Shown in pieces: positions 1 to 7,566 of a stretch of 64,000 bases of DNA (its first letter is position 1; each line of letters opens with the position of its first letter). The stretch is taken from assembly GCF_003315175.1 (NCBI RefSeq), contig NZ_QNRQ01000003.1, forward strand, positions 413,665 through 477,664. The letters run 5' to 3'. The notes beneath the pieces were generated by a model that was given only the letters and a program-made list of their open reading frames with translations, made no database searches and had not been told where the DNA came from. A program made the translations under genes and the position numbers. Source of the stretch: Eoetvoesiella caeni (GTDB taxonomy: Bacteria; Pseudomonadota; Gammaproteobacteria; Burkholderiales; Burkholderiaceae_B).

Positions 1-263
1 AGCCGCTTGGACACGTCGGGCAAGGGCCCGGTGGTATCCCGCTTGATGATTTCAACCTTTTTGCCGGCAACCGTATCGCCATGCACCTTCATATAGGCCC
101 TCATCCCGGCTTCCATCTGCTTGCCGTACAGCGCAAACGCTCCGGTAAACGGCGCAATCAGGCCGATCTTGACAGTTTCTTGCGCCTGCGCCTGCATGGA
201 AAACCCTGCCAGCGCCACAGCCCCGAACACTGCCGTTGCGCGCAACGATCTCATGAGTCTCAT
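1..263 (-). CDS. ABC transporter substrate-binding protein, branched-chain amino acid type (partial, 5' end only)
   Basis: The reverse strand encodes the first 87 residues of a periplasmic binding protein; the rest lies beyond the left edge. The start ATG at 263 is preceded by GGAG at a 6-nt distance. Residues 1-27 form a signal peptide (basic MRLMRSLR, then a hydrophobic stretch ending AQAQ). The mature part begins ETVKIGLIAPFTGAFALYGK, the N-terminal beta strand and ligand-loop signature of the Peripla_BP_6 (LivJ-like) fold. The family delivers amino acids, amides or aromatic acids to Liv-type permeases. The ligand cannot be told from this fragment, and the permease and ATPase genes are not visible. 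Confidence 0.88.
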   Translation of the reverse strand, partial: MRLMRSLRATAVFGAVALAGFSMQAQAQETVKIGLIAPFTGAFALYGKQMEAGMRAYMKVHGDTVAGKKVEIIKRDTTGPLPDVSKR

Positions 264-623
264 CTTTGTCTCCGTTATGAATTTATAGACACTGCCCCGC
301 TGCCGCCAGCGCATGCAAGTTTCAAGGTCGACAAAAGACAAATCGGCCGCGGCCAGCGCAGTGCTCGTGCTCTAAGTGCAACTGAAATTCATGCTAACAG
401 TGAACATATAGACGAACAACGCATGGTTCGCACTATCAGCTATACCAAAATGGCGGGTGCTGTGGCGGGGAGGCGGTCCTTACGTATATCTCCCCACTGC
501 CATTTCCGTTCACGACGACATCACATACCGGTTCTACTGAACTATCGTAAGCCGTCTTCCTCAATGGATCCGCCCATGATTAGCTTACCTTGCCACAAAG
601 TAACGTTTAAGTTACCATAAGCC
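264..623. other. Intergenic region between the ABC binding-protein gene and the HigBA remnant
   Basis: This stretch separates two divergent genes and should hold the promoter of the minus-strand binding-protein gene. No convincing coding sequence was found: an open frame at 81-620 overlaps the binding-protein gene antisense and has no family resemblance. The only structured element noted is the short inverted repeat at its right end, listed separately. Confidence 0.5.
600..615. promoter_or_regulatory. Candidate HigA operator
   Basis: Inverted repeat GTAAC-N6-GTTAC ending 8 nt before the ATG of the toxin remnant. HigA-type antitoxins usually autoregulate by binding such short dyads at the module promoter. 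The assignment is inferred from position and symmetry only. Confidence 0.35.
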
Positions 624-848
624 ATGATCATTACAATCGTAGAGTATCTCTACGACGACGGATCTAGCCCGTATAAGACTTGGTTTGATACGCTTGATGC
701 CCATACGGCCGCCAAAATAACTACGGCAAAGCTAAGAGGTAAACCATGCCCCTTACCCGGCATTTCAAACACACTGTCGTCGAACGCGTCGAACGCGACC
801 CGGCCTTTGCCAAAGCGCTTCTGGACGAAGCAGCTACACTTTTTCTGA
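624..848 (+). pseudogene. HigB/RelE-family (Gp49-like) toxin remnant, internally deleted
   Basis: The first 38 residues ([20 protein letters not shown], then [18 protein letters not shown]) match the usual N-terminus of Gp49-like HigB toxins, ribosome-dependent mRNA interferases of about 100 residues. After KLR the frame runs straight into the ribosome binding site (AAGAGG, 734-739) and start of the downstream antitoxin. It then continues out of frame through the antitoxin gene to a stop at 848. The roughly 60 C-terminal residues that normally carry the catalytic beta-sheet core are missing. The shape suggests a deletion that removed the toxin 3' end but spared the antitoxin initiation signals. 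The remnant is almost certainly inactive. Confidence 0.75.
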
Positions 849-1075
849 ACGGCGAAACAGAGACTGCACGGGTCATTCTGCGAGATTTGGTCAACGCAAC
901 GCTAGGTTTCGAACAACTCGCTGCCGTCACTGCCAAGCCCAGCAAAAGCCTGCACCGCATGCTTTCCCCAAAAGGCAACCCGAATATGGACAACTTGGCT
1001 GCGATTTTCTGCGCCATCCGCCAACAGCTGGGAGTCGGCCTGGAAGTGCACGCTACAGAAATCCAGGCCGTTTAA
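746..1075 (+). CDS. higA: HigA-family antitoxin (XRE/Cro-like), toxin partner decayed
   Basis: This 109-residue protein is of the 'addiction module antidote' type that pairs with Gp49-like HigB toxins. The HTH region is visible in the second half ([20 protein letters not shown] followed by [13 protein letters not shown]), where the P-x-x-x-L-x-R-M-L-S recognition helix and the N-P-x-x-x-N-L motif are typical. The start is set by AAGAGG 7 nt upstream of ATG 746. The reading frame is complete, so the antidote and autorepressor function may persist while the toxin before it is truncated. Orphan antitoxins of this kind can be kept as regulators or as anti-addiction factors; which applies here is unknown. 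Confidence 0.75.
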   Translation: MPLTRHFKHTVVERVERDPAFAKALLDEAATLFLNGETETARVILRDLVNATLGFEQLAAVTAKPSKSLHRMLSPKGNPNMDNLAAIFCAIRQQLGVGLEVHATEIQAV

Positions 1076-1589
1076 CAAAACTCAATCAGCTTGTGGCGAT
1101 GCGGACCGCCAGCCCCGGCTAGTTCAAAAAAACATCCTTACGCGATGGAGGCTGAGGTTTTCTAACGGTGTCCGCTTTTGCCGCCCTGGCCTTCTTTTGG
1201 GTTGACTGGGTCGAAGTCGGCGAGTGCCTACTAAGATTTTGCTTTGCCGTTTGCCCAATAATCTCGGGGCCTATTCCACAAGGTCCATATTCGCTTCCGC
1301 CGCAAGCATTCCGACATGTGCGAGAGCACGGCCACCTCCAAATAAGAGTGCAGATAAACACCGGCGCCGCGTGCACAGCGGCAAGCTGACACAAATTGTT
1401 GGCTAAAGCACTCCCCTCTTCCCCTAAAGTAATTTTCCCCTAGGCCGTTAATGCCAGTGAACAGGAAGAATAAAAGTTTGATTTCAGCTTAATACCGCAG
1501 TAGGCGGGGGATGCAGTATCAAGCTCTAATCTTCTTGGCAACCAGAGGCGAAGCAGTGTTTCGCCGTATTCATTCCCTAGGAGTTATCC
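1076..1589. other. Intergenic region and 5' UTR upstream of flagellin
   Basis: About 510 bases without a supportable gene. Small open frames on both strands (1119-1394 and 1168-1406) overlap each other, have biased, low-quality composition and no Shine-Dalgarno. The right third carries the sigma-28 promoter and an unusually long flagellin leader of about 130 nt ending with AGGAG at 1579-1583. Confidence 0.5.
1425..1451 (+). promoter_or_regulatory. Sigma-28 (FliA) promoter of fliC
   Basis: TAAAGTAA (1425-1432), an 11-nt spacer, then GCCGTTAA (1444-1451). The class 3 flagellar consensus is TAAAGTTT-N11-GCCGATAA, so the -35 matches at 6 of 8 positions, the -10 at 7 of 8, and the spacing is exact. 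Transcription should start near 1458 and read into fliC, placing the gene in the last, FliA/FlgM-gated tier of flagellar expression. Confidence 0.8.
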
Positions 1590-3290
1590 ATGGCTGTTAT
1601 TAACACCAACTCGCTTTCCCTGATTGCTCAAGGCAACTTGAACAAATCCCAATCGGCTCTGGGCACCGCCATCGAGCGCCTGTCGTCCGGCATGCGCATC
1701 AACAGCGCTAAAGACGACGCCGCAGGACAGGCCATCGCTAACCGTTTTACGGCCAACATCAAAGGCTTAACACAAGCCACTCGTAACGCCAACGACGGTA
1801 TCTCGATCGCACAAACGACCGAAGGCTCGTTAAACGAAATCAATAATAACTTACAACGCATTCGCGAACTGTCGGTACAAGCCGCTACCGGCTCGAACTC
1901 GGATACCGATCTAGATTCAATTCAAGCCGAAATCAATCAGCGACTTGACGAAATTAATCGGGTGTCGGACCAAACCCAATTCAACGGAGTACAGGTTCTT
2001 GGCGCAACGGCAAACACATTAAAGGTGCAAGTTGGTGCGAAGGACGGCCAAACAATTGAAATTAATTTGCGTGAAATCAGCTCCAGCACACTGAAATTGA
2101 ATGGTTTTAATGTTAATGGCACAGGCACAGCAAATACTGCTGCAACGGCTAAAGACATCAAAGCTGCCGGCTTTATTGAAAGCACCACGACCGCGGGTCA
2201 ATTCACTGCAACTAATTTCAACAGAGACTCTACTGTTGCCGACGTCTTTTCAAATGTCACCAAAAGCGGTGCAACCGTAAGCGACGGCACAACCACCTAT
2301 ACGTTTGATGCAGACACCGCATCCTTCACCTTCGATGAAACGGGCCGGACATATGCTGGCGGTACAGGTCTAGCAACAGCACTTACCCCAGCTGCGGGCG
2401 AGACAAAAACCGCCACGATTACCTTGGGTGGTGAAAAACAAGAAGTCAAGATCGGTAGCGACGGTAAACTGACCGACGCAACTTCTGGCGCCGCCCTGTA
2501 TCTCAATGGCAGCGACCTTAGCGAAACCAACGGCGGCGGCGCTCTTGCCCAGGCCACAATAACTGAAGTCGCCACTTTCATAGCTGATGACACCGCCAAT
2601 GGCTCTGTGGCTTTGGGAGCTTCGATCAAGTCCGGTGGCACAACTTACACTGTTACCGCCGATGACACGTTTACGGTGACTGGCGACACCATCACCAAAG
2701 CTGCGCTAGCAAAGACCGTTAGCGATACCAAAGCAGCAGCAGCAGCAACCACTACGTTCACCGTGGATCTGGATGGCGACACTGGCACAACAAATGACAA
2801 GTTCGTCATCGCTGACACCACAGCAACAACCAAAATCACTAAAGATAGCGCTGACGCGTTCGTATCTGGTTTTGACAACAAAACGTTCACAGCAAGTGCA
2901 GACACCACTGTTTATGCCAATTCAAACGGCAAAATCACCGACGGCGCTGCCAATGAAGTTTTCGTCACAAGCGGCGGAACACTGACTTTCGACTCAGTTA
3001 GCAATGCCACTAAGAGCGACAATCCATTGGCAAAGATCGATGCCGCCATTGCAAAGGTCGACGAGCTCCGCGGAGAACTTGGTGCAGTACAAAACCGTTT
3101 CGAATCCACCATCGCCAACCTGAATAACACCGTAACCAACCTGTCCTCCGCACGTTCGCGCATCGAAGACGCTGACTACGCAGTTGAAGTGTCGAACATG
3201 ACTCGTGCTCAGATTCTGCAGCAAGCTGGTACGTCGGTCTTGGCTCAAGCCAACCAAGTTCCACAAACTGTATTGTCGCTGTTGCGTTAA
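1590..3290 (+). CDS. fliC: Flagellin
   Basis: Structural subunit of the flagellar filament, 566 residues. The N-terminal D0/D1 region (residues 1 to about 140) is classical: [34 protein letters not shown], and the [10 protein letters not shown] stretch corresponding to the TLR5-contact helix. The C-terminal D0 helix ends [12 protein letters not shown]. Between them lies a long Thr/Ala/Gly/Asp-rich surface domain of about 340 residues, much longer than in compact flagellins. AGGAG sits 6 nt before the ATG, and a sigma-28 promoter lies upstream. A strong terminator follows, so the gene is monocistronic. No other flagellar genes are nearby, so export chaperone, cap and regulators must be encoded elsewhere. 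Confidence 0.97.
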   Translation: MAVINTNSLSLIAQGNLNKSQSALGTAIERLSSGMRINSAKDDAAGQAIANRFTANIKGLTQATRNANDGISIAQTTEGSLNEINNNLQRIRELSVQAATGSNSDTDLDSIQAEINQRLDEINRVSDQTQFNGVQVLGATANTLKVQVGAKDGQTIEINLREISSSTLKLNGFNVNGTGTANTAATAKDIKAAGFIESTTTAGQFTATNFNRDSTVADVFSNVTKSGATVSDGTTTYTFDADTASFTFDETGRTYAGGTGLATALTPAAGETKTATITLGGEKQEVKIGSDGKLTDATSGAALYLNGSDLSETNGGGALAQATITEVATFIADDTANGSVALGASIKSGGTTYTVTADDTFTVTGDTITKAALAKTVSDTKAAAAATTTFTVDLDGDTGTTNDKFVIADTTATTKITKDSADAFVSGFDNKTFTASADTTVYANSNGKITDGAANEVFVTSGGTLTFDSVSNATKSDNPLAKIDAAIAKVDELRGELGAVQNRFESTIANLNNTVTNLSSARSRIEDADYAVEVSNMTRAQILQQAGTSVLAQANQVPQTVLSLLR

Positions 3291-3343
3291 TACGGGCTTG
3301 CTTAACTAGCCGAGGTGGGCAACCGCTTCGGTAAAAGCATACG

Positions 3344-3377
3344 AGCCGCCAGCCTTTTTAGGGTGGCGGCTTTTTTT
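3344..3377 (+). terminator. Rho-independent terminator of fliC
   Basis: An 8-bp perfect stem AGCCGCCA/TGGCGGCT (3344-3351 with 3364-3371), 12-nt loop, followed by a run of seven T. It lies 54 nt after the flagellin stop codon. Confidence 0.9.
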
Positions 3378-3409
3378 AGCTAAGACGATAATTTTGGGGT
3401 TAAAAACCA

Positions 3410-3775
3410 ATGAACTTCAGCACAGCCATCTCAACTTGTTTATCAAAATACGCCACATTCAAAGGCCGAGCAACGCGAAGCGAATTTTGGTGGTTCTACT
3501 TATTCACAGTCTTGCTCAGTTGGGGTCTAAGCGTCGTGGGCGTCATCGTTCTTGGTGAAGACGGAAGCCTTTTAAGCAGCCTTGTTACATTGGCTTTTCT
3601 TATTCCAATAGTAGCGGCAGGCAGCCGCCGTTTGCATGATATCGGTCGAAGTGGCTGGTGGCAGTTGCTTATGCTTACCGGCATTGGCTGCATCTTGCTT
3701 ATTATTTGGTGGGCCTCCGACTCGAAGAGCGAGGTCAATGAATATGGCGTCTGTGCTCCATCAACCGCCGCATAA
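3410..3775 (+). CDS. DUF805 family inner-membrane protein
   Basis: A 121-residue small integral membrane protein. The N-terminal signature FKGRATRSEFWWFYLF and the central RRLHDIGRSGWWQLL motif are diagnostic of DUF805. Predicted membrane segments lie at about residues 27-48, 55-68 and 82-100. The biochemical role of the family is not established. The gene follows the fliC terminator directly, has no obvious Shine-Dalgarno before ATG 3410, and is likely transcribed on its own. No link to motility is implied by its sequence. Confidence 0.85.
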   Translation: MNFSTAISTCLSKYATFKGRATRSEFWWFYLFTVLLSWGLSVVGVIVLGEDGSLLSSLVTLAFLIPIVAAGSRRLHDIGRSGWWQLLMLTGIGCILLIIWWASDSKSEVNEYGVCAPSTAA

Positions 3776-3861
3776 GCCTCTCACCGAGCTTACGTTGGCT
3801 GTGTCATGGCTTGACAGAGTCAGCGCTCGAGCATCTAATTGCGAGTATCTGCGTTCACCAG

Positions 3862-3892
3862 AGCCATCAAGCTCGCGACGAGCTTGATGGCT
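3862..3892. terminator. Bidirectional hairpin between convergent genes
   Basis: A 14-bp perfect inverted repeat (AGCCATCAAGCTCG, 3-nt loop CGA, and its complement). It sits 11 nt after the stop of the minus-strand methyltransferase and 86 nt after the DUF805 gene. There is no long T run on either side, so termination efficiency is uncertain, but the position between converging genes fits a shared terminator. Confidence 0.65.
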
Positions 3893-3903
3893 TTATGGCC
3901 TAA

Positions 3904-5514
3904 TCAAGCTAGCAACAATCCTTTAGCCTTTAACAAGGCCATCAGCTTATCCAGCATTTCCTGCACTTTGGCGTCAAGATTACGCTGGCCAGTCAGCATG
4001 TTTCCGTCGGTGCCCGCCACCTTGCCTTGCCGCAAGGCATCGCACAGACGGGTTCTGAGCTGCGCAGCGCTATTAGTGCCATTCATATACGGCAGGATAA
4101 AAGCTTCCGCATCCTTCAATTGCACATTCACAACGTCGTGCCAAAAACTGAAACACCCCACGCCGAAAGCAGCATCTTTACTGGCCACTTGCATGTAAGC
4201 AAAGCCGGGAATAAGCGTGGGGATATCATGACGTTTGTCATCGTACGGCCCAGCCTCCAGGCTGAAACGCAACTGGTTCAATTTGAACAGGATTTCCAGC
4301 GCCTCTTGTACTGACTGTTCCGCTGTGCCGGAGTTGCCCTCGACAAGAGTCGATGCTTGCACTTGCAACACTAAGTCGCTAAAGGAAATAGTAGCCGGCC
4401 AGGCATCGGACAAAACCTTGATGACGGCCAGTACTTTGGCTTCCGATGTATGCAGCGGCCCGCCTTTATGGTTGGTAAAAGCCTGGCTGCCGACCGGCGC
4501 ATTCGCCGGCGTGTCGGCCTTGGTAAAGTGCCCCGCCCAACGCAAATCTCGCAACAAATCGAGATTGGGACTGACAGCAACGTCAGCTTCACGCTCTTGA
4601 TGCACCAGCATGCTCTTGCGGAAATTACGGCCAACAGCAAGGTCCAGATACTGCTGGCGCAGCACCTTGGGTTGCCCCAAGGCAATCAAACTGTGATTGA
4701 GCTGCACGTTTTGACCGTAAGTAGCAGAAAGCTCGCAATGCGCTTCTGCATCGCCCAAATAAGCCAACCCCGCCTGCTGCGCCGCGTCGGCGAACTCCAG
4801 GAAGTAGCACGGAGCGTTGAAGGTCTCCAGATATTCGTGCGCCACGTAATAGTCGGACTGCTTTTGCAACTGCGCCACCGCAGCGCGCAACGATGGCGCG
4901 AGAGGATTGCTGGCGGCCAAGCCGTCGGACAGCAGAGTCAGCATGGCTTTGGCACTGGACAATTTTTCTTCATCCGAAGTGGCGGAATGGCTGTGCAATA
5001 ACATCGCATCGCGTACAATATCGCCGGCCTTCCAGCCGGGGTAAGTGTTGTAGCTGACATAAGCAATGCCCTGCGGCGACAGGTTCTCGCGACAAATACG
5101 CAAGATGGCCTGGCGCACCTCGGGCGGCACCCAACTGAATACGCCGTGCACGATGATGTAGTCGAATTCACCGAAATCGTTATCTATATCTGTCAGGCTC
5201 ATTGCCCGCAGGTCCAGGTTCTTTATACCTAAATCCTGCACGACTTTCTGGCCCTGCTGAATTTGCAGCGGCGACAAATCCACCCCTACAGCATGAGCGT
5301 CTGGGTAAGCCAGCGCAAACGGCAGCAAATTGCCCCCTGCCGCGCAGCCCAGCTCCAATACCCGCGCTTTCTCTATCGGGACAGTTTCCACCCCATACAA
5401 ATGCGCGGTTGCGCGCAAATGGCCGGGCGAGGAATAAAAGAAAGCATTAGATGTGTATTGAGTGCGGTCGTAATGCTCGGCAATCAACTGATTGGCGGTG
5501 TCGGGGGAGTTCAA
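3904..5514 (-). CDS. SAM-dependent methyltransferase with methyltransferase regulatory domain
   Basis: The chosen start is TTG at 5514, giving 536 residues, because CAGGAG lies 6 nt upstream and the protein then begins MNSPDTANQLIAEHYDRTQY, which is the family's usual N-terminus. The open frame continues 82 codons further upstream, but that part looks non-coding. The class I methyltransferase fold is clear: motif I VLELGCAAGGNLLPFA, acidic strand 2 AVGVDLS and motif IV EFDYIIVHGVFSWV. A 'methyltransferase regulatory domain' (PKMT-like) follows in the middle, with a C-terminal all-helical tail. Substrates are unknown; members are suspected to modify proteins or surface glycans. It converges on DUF805 and the flagellin gene. 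Confidence 0.8.
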   Translation of the reverse strand: MNSPDTANQLIAEHYDRTQYTSNAFFYSSPGHLRATAHLYGVETVPIEKARVLELGCAAGGNLLPFALAYPDAHAVGVDLSPLQIQQGQKVVQDLGIKNLDLRAMSLTDIDNDFGEFDYIIVHGVFSWVPPEVRQAILRICRENLSPQGIAYVSYNTYPGWKAGDIVRDAMLLHSHSATSDEEKLSSAKAMLTLLSDGLAASNPLAPSLRAAVAQLQKQSDYYVAHEYLETFNAPCYFLEFADAAQQAGLAYLGDAEAHCELSATYGQNVQLNHSLIALGQPKVLRQQYLDLAVGRNFRKSMLVHQEREADVAVSPNLDLLRDLRWAGHFTKADTPANAPVGSQAFTNHKGGPLHTSEAKVLAVIKVLSDAWPATISFSDLVLQVQASTLVEGNSGTAEQSVQEALEILFKLNQLRFSLEAGPYDDKRHDIPTLIPGFAYMQVASKDAAFGVGCFSFWHDVVNVQLKDAEAFILPYMNGTNSAAQLRTRLCDALRQGKVAGTDGNMLTGQRNLDAKVQEMLDKLMALLKAKGLLLA

Positions 5515-5789
5515 GCCGGGCTCCTGAGAGGGCAAATAGAATGAACCCCAGCGTAACAGCAGACTATCGCGGTTAATTGAAAGAATAAGCCAAGATTTTG
5601 GTATGAGAAGAAGGGTTCGCAGCGATGGGTTAACCAGTCTGACATTGCTCGTAGCCGAGTACTTCTCACTATGTCGATTTCGTTCACTATTGGCAGATAC
5701 GTCTACTGCTCCTGACAAACTAAGGCCAGCGCCACCCAAATCCCGATATACGACCGCCAACTTCGCATAGAGCGGGCATCGTCAATGGT

Positions 5790-5802
5790 GTGTATAATAC
5801 AC
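5790..5802 (+). promoter_or_regulatory. -10 element inside a palindrome: hicAB promoter and operator
   Basis: GTGTAT-A-ATACAC is a 13-bp dyad whose centre contains a perfect TATAAT (5793-5798). The HicA ATG at 5803 begins one base after the dyad, at about the expected transcription start, so the message may be leaderless. A ribbon-helix-helix HicB bound here would block RNA polymerase directly. No good -35 was found. Confidence 0.6.
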
Positions 5803-5985
5803 ATGAAAAGCAAAGACGTCATTAGACAACTGGAACAAAATGGCTGGGTGCTTCGCAACGTGAAGGGCTCGCACCATGTTTACACCCACCGCATATTGCC
5901 GGGCCACATCAGCGTGCCCCATCCCAAGAAGGACCTTGGTGCCGGGCTAGTCGCTAAATTGCTTAGGCAGGCTGGACTGAAATAA
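5803..5985 (+). CDS. hicA: HicA family mRNA interferase toxin
   Basis: A 60-residue double-stranded-RNA-binding-fold RNase that cleaves mRNA independently of the ribosome, as known for HicA. The hallmarks are visible: KSKDVIRQLEQNGWVLRNVK, catalytic histidine in GSHHVYTH, then HISVPHPKKDLGAGLVAKLL ending RQAGLK. The start is set at ATG 5803, not the upstream in-frame ATG at 5785, because HicA proteins are about 60 residues and the upstream codons lie inside the promoter. The antitoxin gene follows after 13 nt. Sequence and length appear intact. Confidence 0.9.
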   Translation: MKSKDVIRQLEQNGWVLRNVKGSHHVYTHRILPGHISVPHPKKDLGAGLVAKLLRQAGLK

Positions 5986-5998
5986 GGAACCGAACACA

Positions 5999-6391
5999 AT
6001 GAAGTATCCTATCGCGATTGAGCCAGGCAGCGATACGCAAGCATGGGGCGTTGTCGTGCCTGATCTGCCCGGGTGTTTTTCGGCCGCAGACGAAGGGATT
6101 GACGCGGCCATCGACAATGCCAAAGAAGCCATCACGCTGTGGATCGAGACTGCCATTGACGAAGGCCAAACCATTCCAGGCCCCAGCAGCATTACCGTCT
6201 TGCAAAGCGATCCGACGTACAAGGGCTGGATATGGGCCATTGTCGAAGTGGATCCGGCCTTGATCGACGACACCATTGAACGAATCAACATTACGCTGCC
6301 GCGCCGCATTCTGGCCCGCATTGATGCCCGGGCCCGCCAGGCGGGCGAAAGCCGTTCGGGGTATATCGCACATATGGCGTTAATGCAGTAG
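5999..6391 (+). CDS. hicB: HicB family antitoxin
   Basis: A 130-residue antidote for HicA. The N-terminal partially degraded RNase-H-like fold is recognisable (MKYPIAIEPG, then AWGVVVPDLPGCFSAADEGI with the PDLPGC motif). The C-terminus (ERINITLPRRILARIDARAR and GESRSGYIAHMAL) is a ribbon-helix-helix DNA-binding domain. The N-domain should cover HicA and the RHH should repress the hicAB promoter. The order toxin first, antitoxin second is the usual hicAB arrangement. Confidence 0.9.
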   Translation: MKYPIAIEPGSDTQAWGVVVPDLPGCFSAADEGIDAAIDNAKEAITLWIETAIDEGQTIPGPSSITVLQSDPTYKGWIWAIVEVDPALIDDTIERINITLPRRILARIDARARQAGESRSGYIAHMALMQ

Positions 6392-6590
6392 GCCTTCTGA
6401 GGCTCCATCTGTTCATTCGCAACCGGCGAATAAGCTGTGCACGTATTTTCCCGCCATGACAAAGACGGTCATTGCCTCTTCAGCAGTCTGTAGCTGCCGC
6501 CTATAGTATCCAGAAGGTCCTCCTCCTTCAGTTCGACCAGATAGTTTCGTCCTGCTATTGCCGCGTCCATTTATTGCAGCTACAATAAAT

Positions 6591-6878
6591 ATGAAAATTT
6601 GTTATGAATGGGATGAATTAAAGCGTCAATCCAACATAGCCAAACACGGAGTAGATTTTTCTGATGCTCCAGCGTTTGTGTGGGCAATGGCGTTGATCGA
6701 AGTCGATTTTCGGCAAGACTATGGCGAAACGCGCTGGATAGCCTTCGGGCCCATTGGTCAACGGCTGCATGTCATGGTGTATAGCAAACGCGCAGAAACC
6801 ATACGCCTGATTAGCCTGCGCAAAGCCAATCAGCGGGAGTTTGACTACTATGCTTCGCAAACTGATACGCCCAAGTAA
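6591..6878 (+). CDS. brnT: BrnT family ribonuclease toxin
   Basis: A 95-residue RelE-fold toxin of the BrnT family (type II). The N-terminal signature YEWDELKRQSNIAKHGVDFS is diagnostic: W-D-x-x-K and N-x-x-K-H-G-V-x-F. The C-terminal RLISLRKANQREFDYYA carries the conserved Arg/Ser/Arg and Glu/Tyr set. An in-frame upstream start at 6558 is rejected because ATG 6591 gives the family's standard N-terminus. The 3' end overlaps brnA by 29 nt, so the two are translationally linked. Confidence 0.9.
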   Translation: MKICYEWDELKRQSNIAKHGVDFSDAPAFVWAMALIEVDFRQDYGETRWIAFGPIGQRLHVMVYSKRAETIRLISLRKANQREFDYYASQTDTPK

Positions 6879-7125
6879 TACCGAAGATGCGGCAATCACG
6901 GCCGCCGCCCTCAAGGACCCTGATAACCCTCCTTTTAGCGATGCCGAGCTGGCCTCCTTACGGCCGCGTCGCGGGCGCCCGCCCATAGCACGTCCAAAAA
7001 CTCAAGTCTCTATACGCTACTCCGCCGACGTTATCGAGTTTTTTAAAGCCGGCGGCGAAGGATGGCAAGCGCGCATGGATGACGTGCTTAGCCAGTACGT
7101 TCATACACAAAAACGAAGCCGTTAA
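6850..7125 (+). CDS. brnA: BrnA family antitoxin
   Basis: A 91-residue antitoxin pairing with BrnT. The early acidic, proline-rich part (ITAAALKDPDNPPFSDAELA) and the K-T-Q-V-S-I-R-Y strand with the following helices (VIEFFKAGGEGWQARMDDVL) are the BrnA ribbon-helix-helix signature. ATG 6850 is chosen over TTG 6841 because GGGAG at 6835-6839 is well spaced only for the ATG. BrnA binds BrnT as a dimer and represses the shared promoter in the known systems. Confidence 0.88.
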   Translation: MLRKLIRPSNTEDAAITAAALKDPDNPPFSDAELASLRPRRGRPPIARPKTQVSIRYSADVIEFFKAGGEGWQARMDDVLSQYVHTQKRSR

Positions 7126-7566
7126 AAGGCTACGAAAGCATGTGAAATTCCCAATGGATAAATGCATGCTTTAACGTAGCCAAAAATGAAGCGGACACTA
7201 TACATTTGCCTCTTCACTTGAGCCAAATACGTGGCTCATGACACGATAGTCCTTCAACGGCTAGCGATGAAAGCGGCATTACTCCATGGCAGCCGTGCGG
7301 CTTTTAGACGTTGCTGGACTGCGTCGGGTCGGGGACCGAACTTACGGGTATGTTGGCGCTGCAGCAGATTCAGAAACTCTTGATGCAACGCAAGCCATCC
7401 AGTAACCATTTATCTAAAATGGTCTTTCTGCGGCCAACTTGCCCATACTGTAGTATTTGAAGGGCTTGCTGCCTGCAAAGGGTGTGAAATAGCGCTTGTT
7501 GGCTTGCGGCTAGTTTGCTCACTCTCAGTTCCGCTTCATTCAGCAACCAGTACAGGTGTCGATACC
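7126..7566. other. Intergenic region with probable gene debris
   Basis: About 440 bases between brnA and the diguanylate cyclase. It contains a 7-bp hairpin TGAGCCA/TGGCTCA (7219-7238) with no T run. A minus-strand open frame of 51 codons (7254-7409) has natural-looking composition (EFLNLLQRQHTRKFGPRPDA), but has no ribosome binding site and no family I recognise. It may be a fragment of a lost gene. The region probably also holds the promoter of the cyclase gene. Confidence 0.4.

Noticed and set aside
81..620. 179-codon plus-strand open frame at the left edge
   Set aside because: It overlaps the signal peptide region of the ABC binding protein in antisense and has no ribosome site or recognisable domain.
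1119..1406. Short open frames on both strands upstream of fliC
   Set aside because: Overlapping, without ribosome sites and with unlikely composition; the sigma-28 promoter begins just after their end.
2700..2760. Short GCA-rich run in fliC as a possible slippage (phase-variation) tract
   Set aside because: The trinucleotide run is only five units and in frame, so slippage would add or remove alanine and not switch the gene off.
5515..5760. 82-codon N-terminal extension of the methyltransferase
   Set aside because: The extension has no domain similarity, and a good Shine-Dalgarno fits TTG 5514 with the family N-terminus.
6469..6570. 33-codon minus-strand open frame between hicB and brnT
   Set aside because: It reads plausibly (NYLVELKEEDLLDTIGGSYR) but has no ribosome site and no family; it may be debris of a deleted gene, and is not supportable as a gene.
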